A DNA stretch of 64,000 nt from Desulfococcus multivorans (GCF_001854245.1 NZ_CP015381.1:1833001-1897000), one strand, 5' to 3'; shown: positions 16,302 through 25,303, numbered from the stretch's first letter. Notes: generated by a model from the sequence alone, not told the origin. Program-made: numbers and translations.

Positions 16302-16385
16302 TTACGCGGTTGGTGCGACAACGCTGAAAACTGCGATCATGACACCATATGCGAAGGCACCTATAAAGAGTATCTGTTTGTACAT
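16302..16385 (-). CDS. 27-residue single-helix membrane peptide
   Basis: ATG 16385 is preceded by AAAAGGAG, 6 nt upstream, and encodes 27 residues starting MYKQILFIGAFAYGVMIAVF and ending VVAPTA before a TAA. Nearly the whole peptide is one hydrophobic helix with a short basic N-terminus. The near-perfect ribosome-binding site and membrane pattern argue for translation. It lies about 245 bp upstream of the porin start on the same strand and may be the first gene of that transcript. Its role is unknown; small helices like this often modulate a membrane transporter or sensor. Confidence 0.55.
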   Translation of the reverse strand: MYKQILFIGAFAYGVMIAVFSVVAPTA

Positions 16386-17002
16386 GGCGCATCTCCTTTT
16401 CTCAAGATTATCCTCTTCCGGAAATAGATGTTTTTTTGAAATATTATACGTAGTAACCTAAACTTTTTTCACTGAAACAATTAAAACCGATTGTACGGTT
16501 CAAAAACACCTTATAACGGTTTAAAATAACCGAGATTAAATAGTGACGGATTGGGATTTGTTACGCTACCCATCATGTTATTGTCAACCTAAATCAAGAA
16601 GGGTATAAGTCATAAAAGGTAATTATAAGTGGATATAAGAAATTATTGAACGATTAGATTGTAGTATTGAAAAAATAATAGATGATAAATTCCAATTAAT
16701 ACATTTTGGTGAGGCGGCCAAGTTGCGGGCTTGATCAGCGGCATTGACCTTGACGGCAGATACTCATGATGTATATCGGTGATGCATAGACGTCATTGTT
16801 AACCTGGGGCATGAACGGCATGATAAGATCGCTGATATATGGGTAGGCTTAACCTCAGATCGCAGCATTGGATTGTGTCGAGGCCTTTGAATGCTGTCGC
16901 CCCCGGAGCATGGAAAGGTGGTCTACGCTATGCTTTTTCCGACCTGTTGCGACGACAAGAAGAATCGGCACAAGCGTTTTAGACGTATATCAGCGGGGCA
17001 TA
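16386..17002. other. AT-rich intergenic region with AACCG inverted repeats
   Basis: About 600 bp with no credible gene; most of 16430-16700 is much AT-richer than the rest of the window. Two short inverted repeats share one motif: AACCG-N6-CGGTT (16485-16500) and CGGTT-N6-AACCG (16517-16532). They could be regulator sites for the minus-strand small-peptide/porin transcript. The right part (16700-17000) is ordinary sequence leading into the sensor gene. Confidence 0.4.
16485..16532. promoter_or_regulatory. paired AACCG/CGGTT inverted repeats, possible operator
   Basis: AACCG, 6 nt, CGGTT at 16485-16500, and CGGTT, 6 nt, AACCG at 16517-16532. Four copies of one pentamer in 48 bp, in an AT-rich setting about 100-150 bp upstream of the 27-residue peptide start. 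This looks like a dimeric regulator site, but the regulator is unknown. Confidence 0.35.
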
Positions 17003-18757
17003 GTGAAGAAACTTGAGCTGAGGCGTGAAAAAGTGCGACAGGTTTTGGATACGACCTTGAGAACTCTCCATCCACGCTTTCGTCGACCGATGCGGCATGC
17101 GGTTCGATGGGGGCATGGCATCGCTGCGATGCTGATTCTGGCGACATGTCTTTGGTGGGCATGGCATGACTACAATCCTGTCGTGTCGGGTGCGGGTTCG
17201 CCCGAAGCGGGGAAAAAGGCGGCTGGAACGGCACCCATGGAATCACTTCCGCGGGTGGTTCTTACGCCAGAAGAGCAAGCCTATCTCGCCGAATCGGGGC
17301 CTATTACGGTCTGTCCGGATCCAGACTGGATGCCCTTTGAATATATGGATGATAAAGGCAATTTCACCGGCATCGCAAAGGATTTGATGGGCCTCATAGA
17401 AGCACGGCTGGGGATCCGTTTCACCTATGTGGTTGCCCGGGATTGGGATGAAGCCGTTGCGATGTCAAAAGCGGGTGAAGTGTTGATCCTGCCTTTTCTG
17501 AATCAGACGCCCAAGCGGGAGCAATGGCTGATCTTCACCGAACCGCTGCTCCTGGATCCGAACGTGTTTATCACCCGCGAAGAGCATCCCTTCATCACGA
17601 ACGCGGCTCAGTTGACCGATGAATCCGTCGTTCTTCCGAGCGGAACCTCGACGGAAGAGCGGGTGCGTGAGGATTTTCCGAATCTCACCATCGTCAATGT
17701 GCCCACCGAAAACGAGGTCTTTGAAGCGGTGTCCCATCGAAAAGCGGATCTGACCCTTCGTCCGCTGATCATTGCCGCATATACGATACGGAAGGAAGGT
17801 TTTTTCAACCTGAAAATCGCCGGTCAGGCTCCCGAGTCATATGGCAATCATCTGCGCATGGGTATCTTGAAAAGCGAGCCGATGCTGCGCGACATCATTA
17901 ACCGAGCTATTGCCACTATCACGCACGAGGAACGTGAGTCCATCGTCAACCGGCATGTCAATGTGAAGATCGTCCGTCCGATGGATTATGCCTTTGTGCT
18001 GCGTATCGCAGGGGTATTGGCGCTGCTCATCGGGATTTCCTTCTACTGGAATTATCGTCTGAAAAAGATCAATATCGCCTTGAACGAAAGCGAGCGCAGC
18101 AAGTCCGTACTGTTGGCCAACCTTCCCGGGATCGCCTATCGATGCCGTTTTGATCCTCAATGGACGATGGAATTTATTTCCGAGGGCTGTCTTCAACTCA
18201 CCGGATATCGAAGCGAGGACCTGCTCCATAACCGCGTTTTGGCCTATGCAGACCTGATTTCGCCGGAAGAGCGGGAGTGGATCTGGCAGACCTGGACGCA
18301 TGCCGAGACCGAGGGAAAAGCGGCTCACATGGAGTACCGCATTATTACCGCCGACGGAAAGACCAAGTGGGTTTTCGAGCAGGGCGTGTTCATTTATGAC
18401 GATGCGCACACCGTTCGGGCAATCGAAGGGCTGATCATCGACATCACGGATCGCAGGAATGCCGAGGCGGAGCGCGAAAAGGTCGTCAGGGAGCTTCGCG
18501 CTGCATTGGCGGAGGTGAAAACGCTGCGGGGAATCCTTCCCATTTGTGCCAACTGCAAAAAGATCAGAGACGATGAGGGATACTGGGATCAGGTTGAGCA
18601 TTATGTTTCCAGGCACACGGACGCCAGTTTTTCTCACGGCATCTGCCCGGATTGCCTCAACAAGCTGTATCCGGAATTCTCGAAAGCGGATGCGGATATC
18701 GAAAAAAGCGATCCGGCGCGTCCCGACCCAGCCCCTTTGCCGCCGGCTGAGGAATGA
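17003..18757 (+). CDS. periplasmic ligand-binding/PAS sensor with C-terminal cysteine cluster
   Basis: About 584 residues from GTG 17003. Order: a membrane helix (about 38-54), an extracytoplasmic SBP_bac_3 solute-binding domain (about 80-325, starting PITVCPDPDWMPFEY), a second helix near 335-352, a cytoplasmic PAS domain with its PAC tail (about 375-500), and a short coiled segment. It ends in the motif ILPICANCKKIRDDEGYW with a later HGICPDC, a Cys4 zinc- or iron-binding unit. This tail occurs at the end of many sensor proteins in place of a catalytic output. No kinase, GGDEF or receiver domain is present, so output must be by protein contact. The frame is open 45 codons upstream; ATG 17092 is the other candidate start. 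Confidence 0.78.
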   Translation: MKKLELRREKVRQVLDTTLRTLHPRFRRPMRHAVRWGHGIAAMLILATCLWWAWHDYNPVVSGAGSPEAGKKAAGTAPMESLPRVVLTPEEQAYLAESGPITVCPDPDWMPFEYMDDKGNFTGIAKDLMGLIEARLGIRFTYVVARDWDEAVAMSKAGEVLILPFLNQTPKREQWLIFTEPLLLDPNVFITREEHPFITNAAQLTDESVVLPSGTSTEERVREDFPNLTIVNVPTENEVFEAVSHRKADLTLRPLIIAAYTIRKEGFFNLKIAGQAPESYGNHLRMGILKSEPMLRDIINRAIATITHEERESIVNRHVNVKIVRPMDYAFVLRIAGVLALLIGISFYWNYRLKKINIALNESERSKSVLLANLPGIAYRCRFDPQWTMEFISEGCLQLTGYRSEDLLHNRVLAYADLISPEEREWIWQTWTHAETEGKAAHMEYRIITADGKTKWVFEQGVFIYDDAHTVRAIEGLIIDITDRRNAEAEREKVVRELRAALAEVKTLRGILPICANCKKIRDDEGYWDQVEHYVSRHTDASFSHGICPDCLNKLYPEFSKADADIEKSDPARPDPAPLPPAEE

Positions 18758-18992
18758 CGCCGGCCCGTTCGGGCGTCATCCCATCGGCAGGTGTTTTCAT
18801 TCATTTCCCGGCGTTCGTTCAAGCTACAAGGAACGATTCTTCACCAGGCCTTTATTGGCGATGTCTTGAAATTTTATCCGCTATGTGTCAATATATTAAC
18901 CCGACAAAATGCGCAGGTACAGTAGATTCAGCCAAATGGCGTCTTTTGTGAACAGGCGCTTAAATCCAATAATGAACACAAGGAGTTGAAAA

Positions 18993-20375
18993 ATGTATTT
19001 CAAACAGATTACCGTTCCAGGATTGGGCTGCAATTCCTATGTTATCGGCTGTCCGGGAGCGCGGCAGGCGGTGGTTGTGGACCCCAAGCGGGATGTCCAG
19101 GACTACATGGATATCTCCCGGGATGAAGGGATGAAGATTACCCATATTATCGAAACCCATGTACATGCCGATCATGTCAGTGGAAACCAGGAATTGAAAT
19201 CCCGTACCGGAGCGGATATTTATTTCAGCGAACATGCACCGGTGACGTTTGATCACAAAAAGCTGAAAGAAGGCGATGTGATCGAATTCGGAATGGTCAA
19301 GCTCGAGATCATTTATACCCCCGGCCATACACCGAACGCCATTTCCATTCTGGTAACCGACAAGGCACGTGCGGATGCACCGTGGATGATTCTTACAGGC
19401 GATCTTCTGTTTGTCGGTTCCATAGGCCGGCCCGATCTCGCCGGCGCGGAGATTCTGGAGGAACAGGTCAAAAACCTGTACGATTCCCTTTACATGAAAC
19501 TGCAGCGTCTGCCGGATTACCTGGAGGTCTTTCCGGCCCACGGGCAAGGGTCTCTGTGCGGCAAGGGGCTGAGCGCCAAGGCAAGCAGTACGCTCGGTTA
19601 TGAACGTCTGACTCAGCCGGTGCTTCGACTGTCGGGTTTCGATGCATTTCACGACCAGATTGCCGGGGCTTTTCCGGTGCGGCCCAAAAGCTTCACCCAT
19701 ATCATCAATACCAATATTCAAGGCGCGCCGCTTCTTGAGCGATGTCCGTTGGAACAGACGCTCAATCCGGATCAATTCGATCGGATTCGCCGACAAGGGG
19801 CCACCGTCATTGACACCCGGGATACGGCTGCCTTTGGCGGTTTTCATATTCCGGGCGCGATCAACATCGGGTTCGAAAAACAGATGGCCAACTGGATCGG
19901 CATGGTTATCGAGCCGTTGGACAATCTGTTGCTGGTAGTGGATGATCGAGAGAAATATGACCTGATGACCACTGAACTTCATCGAATCGGATATGATAAT
20001 ATTTATGGATATCTTTCCGGGGGCATGTCGGCATGGATTTCTCACGGTATGCCTATCGACAGCCTGTCCCCGATATCCGCCCAGGCGCTCAAGCAGCAGT
20101 TGGACCATCGGAATTCGGGCCGTGTCGTGGATGTGCGAACACCGGATGAGAGAGCCCAGGGTCATATCGCAGCTTCGGTGCATGTGCCCATGACCGATAT
20201 ATTGGCAACCGGCCTGGATATGCCGAAAGACGAGGAGGTGACCTTGGTTTGCGGCACCGGTTATCGATCCAACATTGTTGCCAGTCGGCTCAAGCAGGAC
20301 GGCTTTTCCCATGTCCACAGCCTGGCTGGAGGACTTACCGCATGGCTGAATGCCGGTTATCGACTCGAGGTATAG
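18993..20375 (+). CDS. metallo-beta-lactamase fold protein with two rhodanese domains
   Basis: 460 residues. The N-terminal MBL domain (1-245) shows THVHADHVSG near residue 56, the HxHxDH metal site, then TPGHT near 110, LTGDLLFVG near 131 and FPAHGQGS near 178, as in glyoxalase II/persulfide dioxygenases. Rhodanese 1 (about 260-355) lacks a catalytic Cys in its active loop (LLVVDDREK). Rhodanese 2 (about 365-460) has VCGTGYRSN with the Cys. Such proteins oxidise glutathione- or CoA-persulfides and move sulfane sulfur, so a role in sulfide or persulfide metabolism is inferred. The start at 18993 follows AAGGAG 9 nt upstream. It is cytoplasmic and monocistronic. Confidence 0.88.
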   Translation: MYFKQITVPGLGCNSYVIGCPGARQAVVVDPKRDVQDYMDISRDEGMKITHIIETHVHADHVSGNQELKSRTGADIYFSEHAPVTFDHKKLKEGDVIEFGMVKLEIIYTPGHTPNAISILVTDKARADAPWMILTGDLLFVGSIGRPDLAGAEILEEQVKNLYDSLYMKLQRLPDYLEVFPAHGQGSLCGKGLSAKASSTLGYERLTQPVLRLSGFDAFHDQIAGAFPVRPKSFTHIINTNIQGAPLLERCPLEQTLNPDQFDRIRRQGATVIDTRDTAAFGGFHIPGAINIGFEKQMANWIGMVIEPLDNLLLVVDDREKYDLMTTELHRIGYDNIYGYLSGGMSAWISHGMPIDSLSPISAQALKQQLDHRNSGRVVDVRTPDERAQGHIAASVHVPMTDILATGLDMPKDEEVTLVCGTGYRSNIVASRLKQDGFSHVHSLAGGLTAWLNAGYRLEV

Positions 20376-20607
20376 CCTGACCAGCCCGAAGACCAAGGGC
20401 CGGACATCGATTGCCCTGCGGTGAAAGCATGAGGTATTGTGAAGGGGCGGCGATGATATTCCGGGGGCTCGCCGAAAGGCGATTCCCGGCGTTCGGTTGT
20501 GCATCGTTTGCCGGAAGCAGCCGGAAGCGCGTCGGACGAGTTTTCCCGGGTGCAATCGACTCGGCGGCAAAGACAGTCAGTTGAAGTGACATAAGGATCG
20601 ATTCACC

Positions 20608-21681
20608 ATGGAGACAGTGTTGTTCATCGCCGGCTTGGCACTCCTGATCGTGGGCGCGGAGGCCCTGGTGAGGGGTGCCTCCCGTCTGGCGGCCGCATTT
20701 GGCGTATCACCGTTGGTCATCGGGCTCACGGTGGTCGCCTTTGGCACCAGCTCCCCCGAACTCGCGGTCAGCTTCAAATCCACTTTTTCCGGACAGACCG
20801 GCATCGCCCTCGGCAATGTTGTCGGCAGCAACATCCTCAACGTTCTCCTGATCCTCGGCATTTCGGCGTTGATATCGCCGCTCGCGGTGTCCCAGCAGTT
20901 GGTTCGGCTCGACGTCCCTTTGATGCTGGCCCTCTCGATAATTGTTCTGATCTTCTCGCTGGACGACAACCTGGGTCGCATTGACGGGCTCATACTGGTA
21001 GTGGGGCTTGTTGTATATCTCTCGTTTCTGATCAGTCAGAGTCGTCGGGAAAGCGCAGCGGTGAGCGGGGAATACGAAAAGGCGTTCGGGATCGAAGACG
21101 CGGCCGCCGGGAGTCGTCTTAAAAATGTTATACTGATTATCGCGGGTTTTGCGATGCTGGTGCTCGGCTCGCGGTGGATGGTGGACAGTGCCGTGGCCTT
21201 TGCCCGGCATATCGGCGTCAGCGAACTGGTGATCGGATTGACCATTGTCGCGGCCGGTACGTCCCTTCCGGAGGTGGTGACCTCGGTCATCGCAGCCATT
21301 CGCGGCGAACGGGACATCGCTGTCGGCAATGTCGTCGGCAGCAACATCTTCAACATCATGGCGGTGCTTGGATTGACGAGCGCCTTCGCCCCCGCCGGCA
21401 TTGAAGTGCCGCCTGCGGTAATCCGCTTCGATATTCCGGTCATGGTCGCGGTGGCGTTTGCATGCCTTCCCATATTTTTTACCGGCGGCGTGATCAGCCG
21501 CCGGGAAGGCTTGCTGCTGTTGGGGTACTACGCGGCCTATACCGCTTACCTGGTGATGGCTGCAACCCACCATGACGCATTGCCGACTTTCAGCGCCGTC
21601 ATGCTGTATTTCGTGATACCGTTGACGGTGGTGACCCTGTTCAATATCGTGGTGGGGGAAATACGCCGCAGAAACAAGTGA
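20608..21681 (+). CDS. calcium/sodium antiporter, CaCA family
   Basis: 357 residues with ten or eleven membrane helices and the two inverted alpha-repeats of the CaCA family. Repeat 1 has VAFGTSSPELAVS (near 48) with GNVVGSNILN (near 72). Repeat 2 has VAAGTSLPEVVTS (near 214) with GNVVGSNIFN (near 240). The Glu in each SPE/LPE motif coordinates the cation. It is similar to E. coli YrbG and to MaX1/CaxA-type exchangers, catalysing Ca2+ export against Na+ or H+. The start is ATG 20608. The Nudix gene begins about 10 bp after the stop, so the two are probably cotranscribed. Confidence 0.9.
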   Translation: METVLFIAGLALLIVGAEALVRGASRLAAAFGVSPLVIGLTVVAFGTSSPELAVSFKSTFSGQTGIALGNVVGSNILNVLLILGISALISPLAVSQQLVRLDVPLMLALSIIVLIFSLDDNLGRIDGLILVVGLVVYLSFLISQSRRESAAVSGEYEKAFGIEDAAAGSRLKNVILIIAGFAMLVLGSRWMVDSAVAFARHIGVSELVIGLTIVAAGTSLPEVVTSVIAAIRGERDIAVGNVVGSNIFNIMAVLGLTSAFAPAGIEVPPAVIRFDIPVMVAVAFACLPIFFTGGVISRREGLLLLGYYAAYTAYLVMAATHHDALPTFSAVMLYFVIPLTVVTLFNIVVGEIRRRNK

Positions 21682-21691
21682 GGTGTTCAGC

Positions 21692-22381
21692 GTGGCGAAC
21701 GAAGGTTTATCGACGGCGTCTCTTTTTTGCGACGAGGATCTGTTGGCGCATATCCGTGCGAATCTGGATCGGTTCACGCGGCAAACCCACGACAAAAAAG
21801 GCTACCATCAGGCTGCGGTCGCGATCACGGTGGTGGACATCGGAGATGATGCCGATGTGAGCGAGAGATTCCGGAGTGACGCTCAGCCTGGGGATGCCGC
21901 CGTCCTCCTGACGAGGCGGGCATTGAAGCTGAGAAAACACGCCGGGCAGTGGGCACTGCCCGGCGGACGGATGGATACGGGGGAGCGGCCGGAGGAGACG
22001 GCGTTGCGGGAGCTCGAGGAGGAGGTGGGGCTCAGGCTCCATGAGGATCGGATTCTCGGGCGACTGGACGACTACAGCACGCGATCCGGGTTCACGATAA
22101 AGCCCGTGGTGGTGTGGGGTGGAAGGAACATTGCGCTGAAGGCCAATCCCGACGAGGTCGCTTCGATTCATCGTATTCCCCTGGTGGAATTTATGCGTAC
22201 TGATGCCCCTATCCTGCAGAAAATTGCTGACAGCGATCATCCCGTATTGCTGATGCCCATCGGTGAGAACTGGATCGCGGCTCCTACGGCGGCGATGATT
22301 TACCAGTTCAGGGAGGTGGCGATTCTCGGAAACGACCGGCGTGTCGCCCACTACGAACAGCCCTATTTCGCCCGGCAATAG
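21692..22381 (+). CDS. Nudix hydrolase, CoA-pyrophosphatase-like
   Basis: 229 residues with a complete Nudix box (GGRMDTGERPEETALRELEE then EVGL, near 90-112), giving the Mg2+-binding REXXEE. The preceding LLTRRALKLRKHAGQWALPG strongly resembles NudL-type coenzyme A pyrophosphatases, which hydrolyse CoA to phosphopantetheine and ADP. The ribosome-binding site GAGGTG at 21680-21685 suits GTG 21692, but GTG 21683 is also in frame and would add three residues. It is about 10 bp downstream of the antiporter gene. The exact substrate is not proven by the motif alone. Confidence 0.85.
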   Translation: MANEGLSTASLFCDEDLLAHIRANLDRFTRQTHDKKGYHQAAVAITVVDIGDDADVSERFRSDAQPGDAAVLLTRRALKLRKHAGQWALPGGRMDTGERPEETALRELEEEVGLRLHEDRILGRLDDYSTRSGFTIKPVVVWGGRNIALKANPDEVASIHRIPLVEFMRTDAPILQKIADSDHPVLLMPIGENWIAAPTAAMIYQFREVAILGNDRRVAHYEQPYFARQ

Positions 22382-22635
22382 GGAAATCGATAACGCCCCT
22401 TGACATCGGCGAAGGGTTTTTCCGTCGGCGCTGTCGAAGCGGGCAGATACAGTCCCGGGGCCCTGTCGCCCCGACGGCGCGTCGTTCGATCCGTCTTGCC
22501 CATACCCACAAGGATCATTACTTTATCAGCTGTGTTCCCGGTAAAGTCATATGCGCCGGCCGGCCGGTATACCGAAGAACGGCCTGCAGGCATGGCGGAT
22601 CAAACGATAACGGAAATTTTCTTGCAGGAGGTCCC

Positions 22636-23394
22636 ATGAAAGCCATAAAATCTATTCTATCAGCTCTCCTCGTAGTGCAGCTGATGTCGATGACGACCGA
22701 TGCCGCAGCCGAAGGTGTCAATGTGCCCTACGATGTCGACGGAAAGCCTTACCAGGGTTATCTTGTCATGCCGGCTCCCAAGGCCCCGTTTGTCTTGTTG
22801 ATCCATGATTGGGACGGCCTCACCGGCTACGAGATGAAACGTGCCGAAATGTTGGGGGAACTGGGATACGCGGTTTTCGCCGCGGATCTTTTCGGTGCGG
22901 GCGTGCGACCGACCGAACTGGAAGACAAGCGTCGGCACACCGGAGATCTTTATCAGGATCGCACCAGGATGCGCTCTTTGATTTACGGCGCTATGGCGGC
23001 GGCGAAATCAAAGGGTGCCGCCGTGGATAACGCCGTTGTCATGGGGTATTGTTTCGGTGGAACCGCTGTGCTCGAGTTTGCGAGATCAGGCGCCGCCGTG
23101 AAAGGGTTTGTTTCCTTTCACGGCGGATTGAGCACCCCGGAAGGCCAGGATTACGGAAAGACGCGGGGGAGCCTGCTGATTTTGCACGGTACGGCGGACG
23201 AAAGCGTTGACATGAACGATTTTGCGACGCTGGCGCGTGAACTCGAAGAAAAAGCCGTCCCCCACGAAATGATCACCTATGGGGGTGCCCCCCATGCCTT
23301 TACGGTTTTCGATACGGATCGATACCGGGAGGATGCCGACCGGAAGTCATGGAGACGCTTCACGGAATTCCTTGGCGAGACCCTGGATCGATAA
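22636..23394 (+). CDS. exported dienelactone hydrolase-family protein
   Basis: 252 residues: a Sec signal peptide (1-25, probable cleavage after DAAA), then a compact alpha/beta hydrolase. The catalytic triad is visible as GYCFGGT near residue 138 (nucleophilic Cys), GTADESV near 194 (Asp) and GGAPHAF near 220 (His). A Cys nucleophile is typical of dienelactone hydrolase rather than esterases. It would act in the periplasm on an ester or lactone, with unknown substrate. The start ATG 22636 has AGGAGG 6 nt upstream. No operon partner is visible. Confidence 0.88.
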   Translation: MKAIKSILSALLVVQLMSMTTDAAAEGVNVPYDVDGKPYQGYLVMPAPKAPFVLLIHDWDGLTGYEMKRAEMLGELGYAVFAADLFGAGVRPTELEDKRRHTGDLYQDRTRMRSLIYGAMAAAKSKGAAVDNAVVMGYCFGGTAVLEFARSGAAVKGFVSFHGGLSTPEGQDYGKTRGSLLILHGTADESVDMNDFATLARELEEKAVPHEMITYGGAPHAFTVFDTDRYREDADRKSWRRFTEFLGETLDR

Positions 23395-23442
23395 AAAAAA
23401 CGGAATTCGTGAGTATGGCGGTGGGTATGAAAGGCCTTTGAC

Positions 23443-23931
23443 ATGAATCGCGTTCCCGACGGAACACCATATGACGGAAAACAGGATCGACGATCCGGCC
23501 GTGATCGGAGACAACAAAGCGTTCCGTCCTTCAAGGCGCTTCTGATATACCGTCGTCGGCGCCGGCTGCGTCGGGAGGAAGACCGTCATAAATTTTTTTT
23601 TCTGGATCATTACGGCACATCCATCGGTATGACGTTTACCGCGGTGTTGATCCTGAGCGTCATCGATGCGTTCCTGACGTTGTTTCTCCTGAGCCACGGC
23701 GCCGTGGAAATCAACCCGATAATGGCATATGTCATTAACATCAATGAACATGTTTTCATATGGGTCAAATACGGGTTGACGGTGACGTCGGTGGTGATCG
23801 TTCTGCTGCTCAATTATGCCTTTATGTGGCGGCAACGACTGAACGGTCGGCAACTGCTCAACTATTTTGCGGTGTTGTTCGCGCTGGTGGTCGCCTGGGA
23901 GCTGTACCTCGTCATTCGAATCGTGATATAA
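23443..23931 (+). CDS. DUF5658-like membrane protein
   Basis: 162 residues. A basic, hydrophilic N-terminus (GKQDRRSGRDRRQ then RRRRRLRREED) is followed by three or four membrane helices (about 60-80, 100-125, 140-162). The second helix region contains SVIDAFLTLFLL and HGAVEINPIMAYV, a pattern of the DUF5658 family. It is an inner-membrane protein of unknown function. It follows the hydrolase gene by about 50 bp and may share its transcript. No catalytic motif is seen. Confidence 0.7.
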   Translation: MNRVPDGTPYDGKQDRRSGRDRRQQSVPSFKALLIYRRRRRLRREEDRHKFFFLDHYGTSIGMTFTAVLILSVIDAFLTLFLLSHGAVEINPIMAYVININEHVFIWVKYGLTVTSVVIVLLLNYAFMWRQRLNGRQLLNYFAVLFALVVAWELYLVIRIVI

Positions 23932-24346
23932 GGCATCGTGTCTGACGAAAATCCAATGCGGCGGATTTCGACATCAGCCTTCATCGGTGTTCATGCCGCG
24001 ACCCTCGAGATACCGTTGATCACCCGGAGCATCGCCAACCGCCCCAACCTTCTCCCGACGGTCCGGCTCATATCCCCTGATTCGTACTGAACGTTTTCCG
24101 ACAGGTCGTACGCCCCCCGCCACCTCTCCCCAGCCATTGTCACGAAAGTCGAAAGTTGAGTCAAAACCTGGACGATGCCGTGCACGTGAAAGTTCAGGTC
24201 AAGAAATATTTTGTTTTGCGCTTTTCGATGCTTTGCGTTAGGAGAGGTCCTGTTTGTCCTGCCGAGGCATGACGGCCGGGTATTGTGTTTGAAGCAGCGG
24301 CATGAGGACATGTTAACCGATAGGCTTCGATGAAAGGGATGATGTC
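23932..24346. other. intergenic region with a partial repeat
   Basis: About 415 bp. Small open frames on both strands show no family or ribosome-binding site. The only recognisable element is the right half of the dispersed palindromic repeat at 24139-24161. Confidence 0.4.
24139..24161 (-). repeat. dispersed palindromic repeat, half copy 2
   Basis: GTCACGAAAGTCGAAAGTTG followed by AGT: the right arm of the element, with only traces of a left arm upstream. It is probably a decayed or truncated copy. Confidence 0.6.
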
Positions 24347-25303
24347 TTGAAAGCGCTGAGATTGGAGAAGATCGGTAAATTGGCGATGGCGGAAATTCCT
24401 CTGCCCAGGGCGGGCAAGGATGAAACAGTGCTTAAAGTGACCCATTGCGCCGTCTGCAGGACCGACGCCAAGATGTGGCGGATCGGCCACCGGGATCTTT
24501 TGCTGCCGAGGATTCCGGGGCACGAGATCTGCGGCATTTCGGAAAAAACGGGCCGCCGCGCGGTGGTATGGCCGGGCAGATCCTGCGGCTGCTGCGAACC
24601 CTGTCGGACGGGTGCGGAGAACCTGTGCCGGGAGATGCGCATTATCGGCTTTCACGAAGACGGCGGGTTTGCCGAGTATGTCCGTGTGCCCGACTCAAGC
24701 CTTCTGGAGATACCGGGTGATCTTCCCGGATCCATCGCCGTCCTCGCGGAGCCCCTGGCGTGTGCGGTCAACGCCCTCCAACAGGCCGACATGGCACCTG
24801 ATGAAAATGTCCTCATTTACGGTGCCGGGCCTGTGGGACTGCTCCTGGCGATGGCCGTGAAGGCCGGCGGCGGCCGGCCGTTTTTGAAGGAGATCCGACC
24901 GGAGAAGCTTCAGCGGACCGAGTCTTTCCGGCGGAGAATCGGTGCGCTGCCTTGTGAACAGAAACGCTATGACGTGGTGATCAACGCGGCGCCTTCGACG
25001 GAAACCTTCATCGAAGGAATGACCCGCCTTGATTTCGGCGGCCGTTTCTGTCTGTTCAGCGGCCTGACCGACGACCGGCGCGTACCGGCTGCCCTTCTCA
25101 ACGAAATTCATTACCGGCAGCTCCGGGTGAGCGGGGCATATGGATGCACGCGTGCCCAGATGACGAGCGCCCTCGGCATATTGGACGATTTCAGGGATGT
25201 GGTGGAACTGCTGATCGAAGCGCGGATTCCACTGGCGTCCGTTCCCGTGGTGCTGCCTGCCGTTGCCGATGGTCTCGCGTTGAAAACCATTGTTGACTTT
25301 TGA
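24347..25303 (+). CDS. zinc-dependent medium-chain dehydrogenase, short variant
   Basis: 318 residues of the MDR alcohol-dehydrogenase superfamily. The catalytic zinc region shows THCAVCRTDAK (Cys) and IPGHEICG (His-Glu). The structural zinc lobe has C-x2-C-x2-C-x7-C within CGCCEPCRTGAENLC. The NAD(P)-binding loop is YGAGPVGLLLAMA. After this loop the Rossmann part is about 20-30 residues shorter than usual, giving a total below the typical 340-350; function may still be intact. TTG 24347 is used because no in-frame ATG fits the conserved N-terminus. It is followed 84 bp later by a TrpD-like gene. The substrate is unknown. Confidence 0.78.
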   Translation: MKALRLEKIGKLAMAEIPLPRAGKDETVLKVTHCAVCRTDAKMWRIGHRDLLLPRIPGHEICGISEKTGRRAVVWPGRSCGCCEPCRTGAENLCREMRIIGFHEDGGFAEYVRVPDSSLLEIPGDLPGSIAVLAEPLACAVNALQQADMAPDENVLIYGAGPVGLLLAMAVKAGGGRPFLKEIRPEKLQRTESFRRRIGALPCEQKRYDVVINAAPSTETFIEGMTRLDFGGRFCLFSGLTDDRRVPAALLNEIHYRQLRVSGAYGCTRAQMTSALGILDDFRDVVELLIEARIPLASVPVVLPAVADGLALKTIVDF

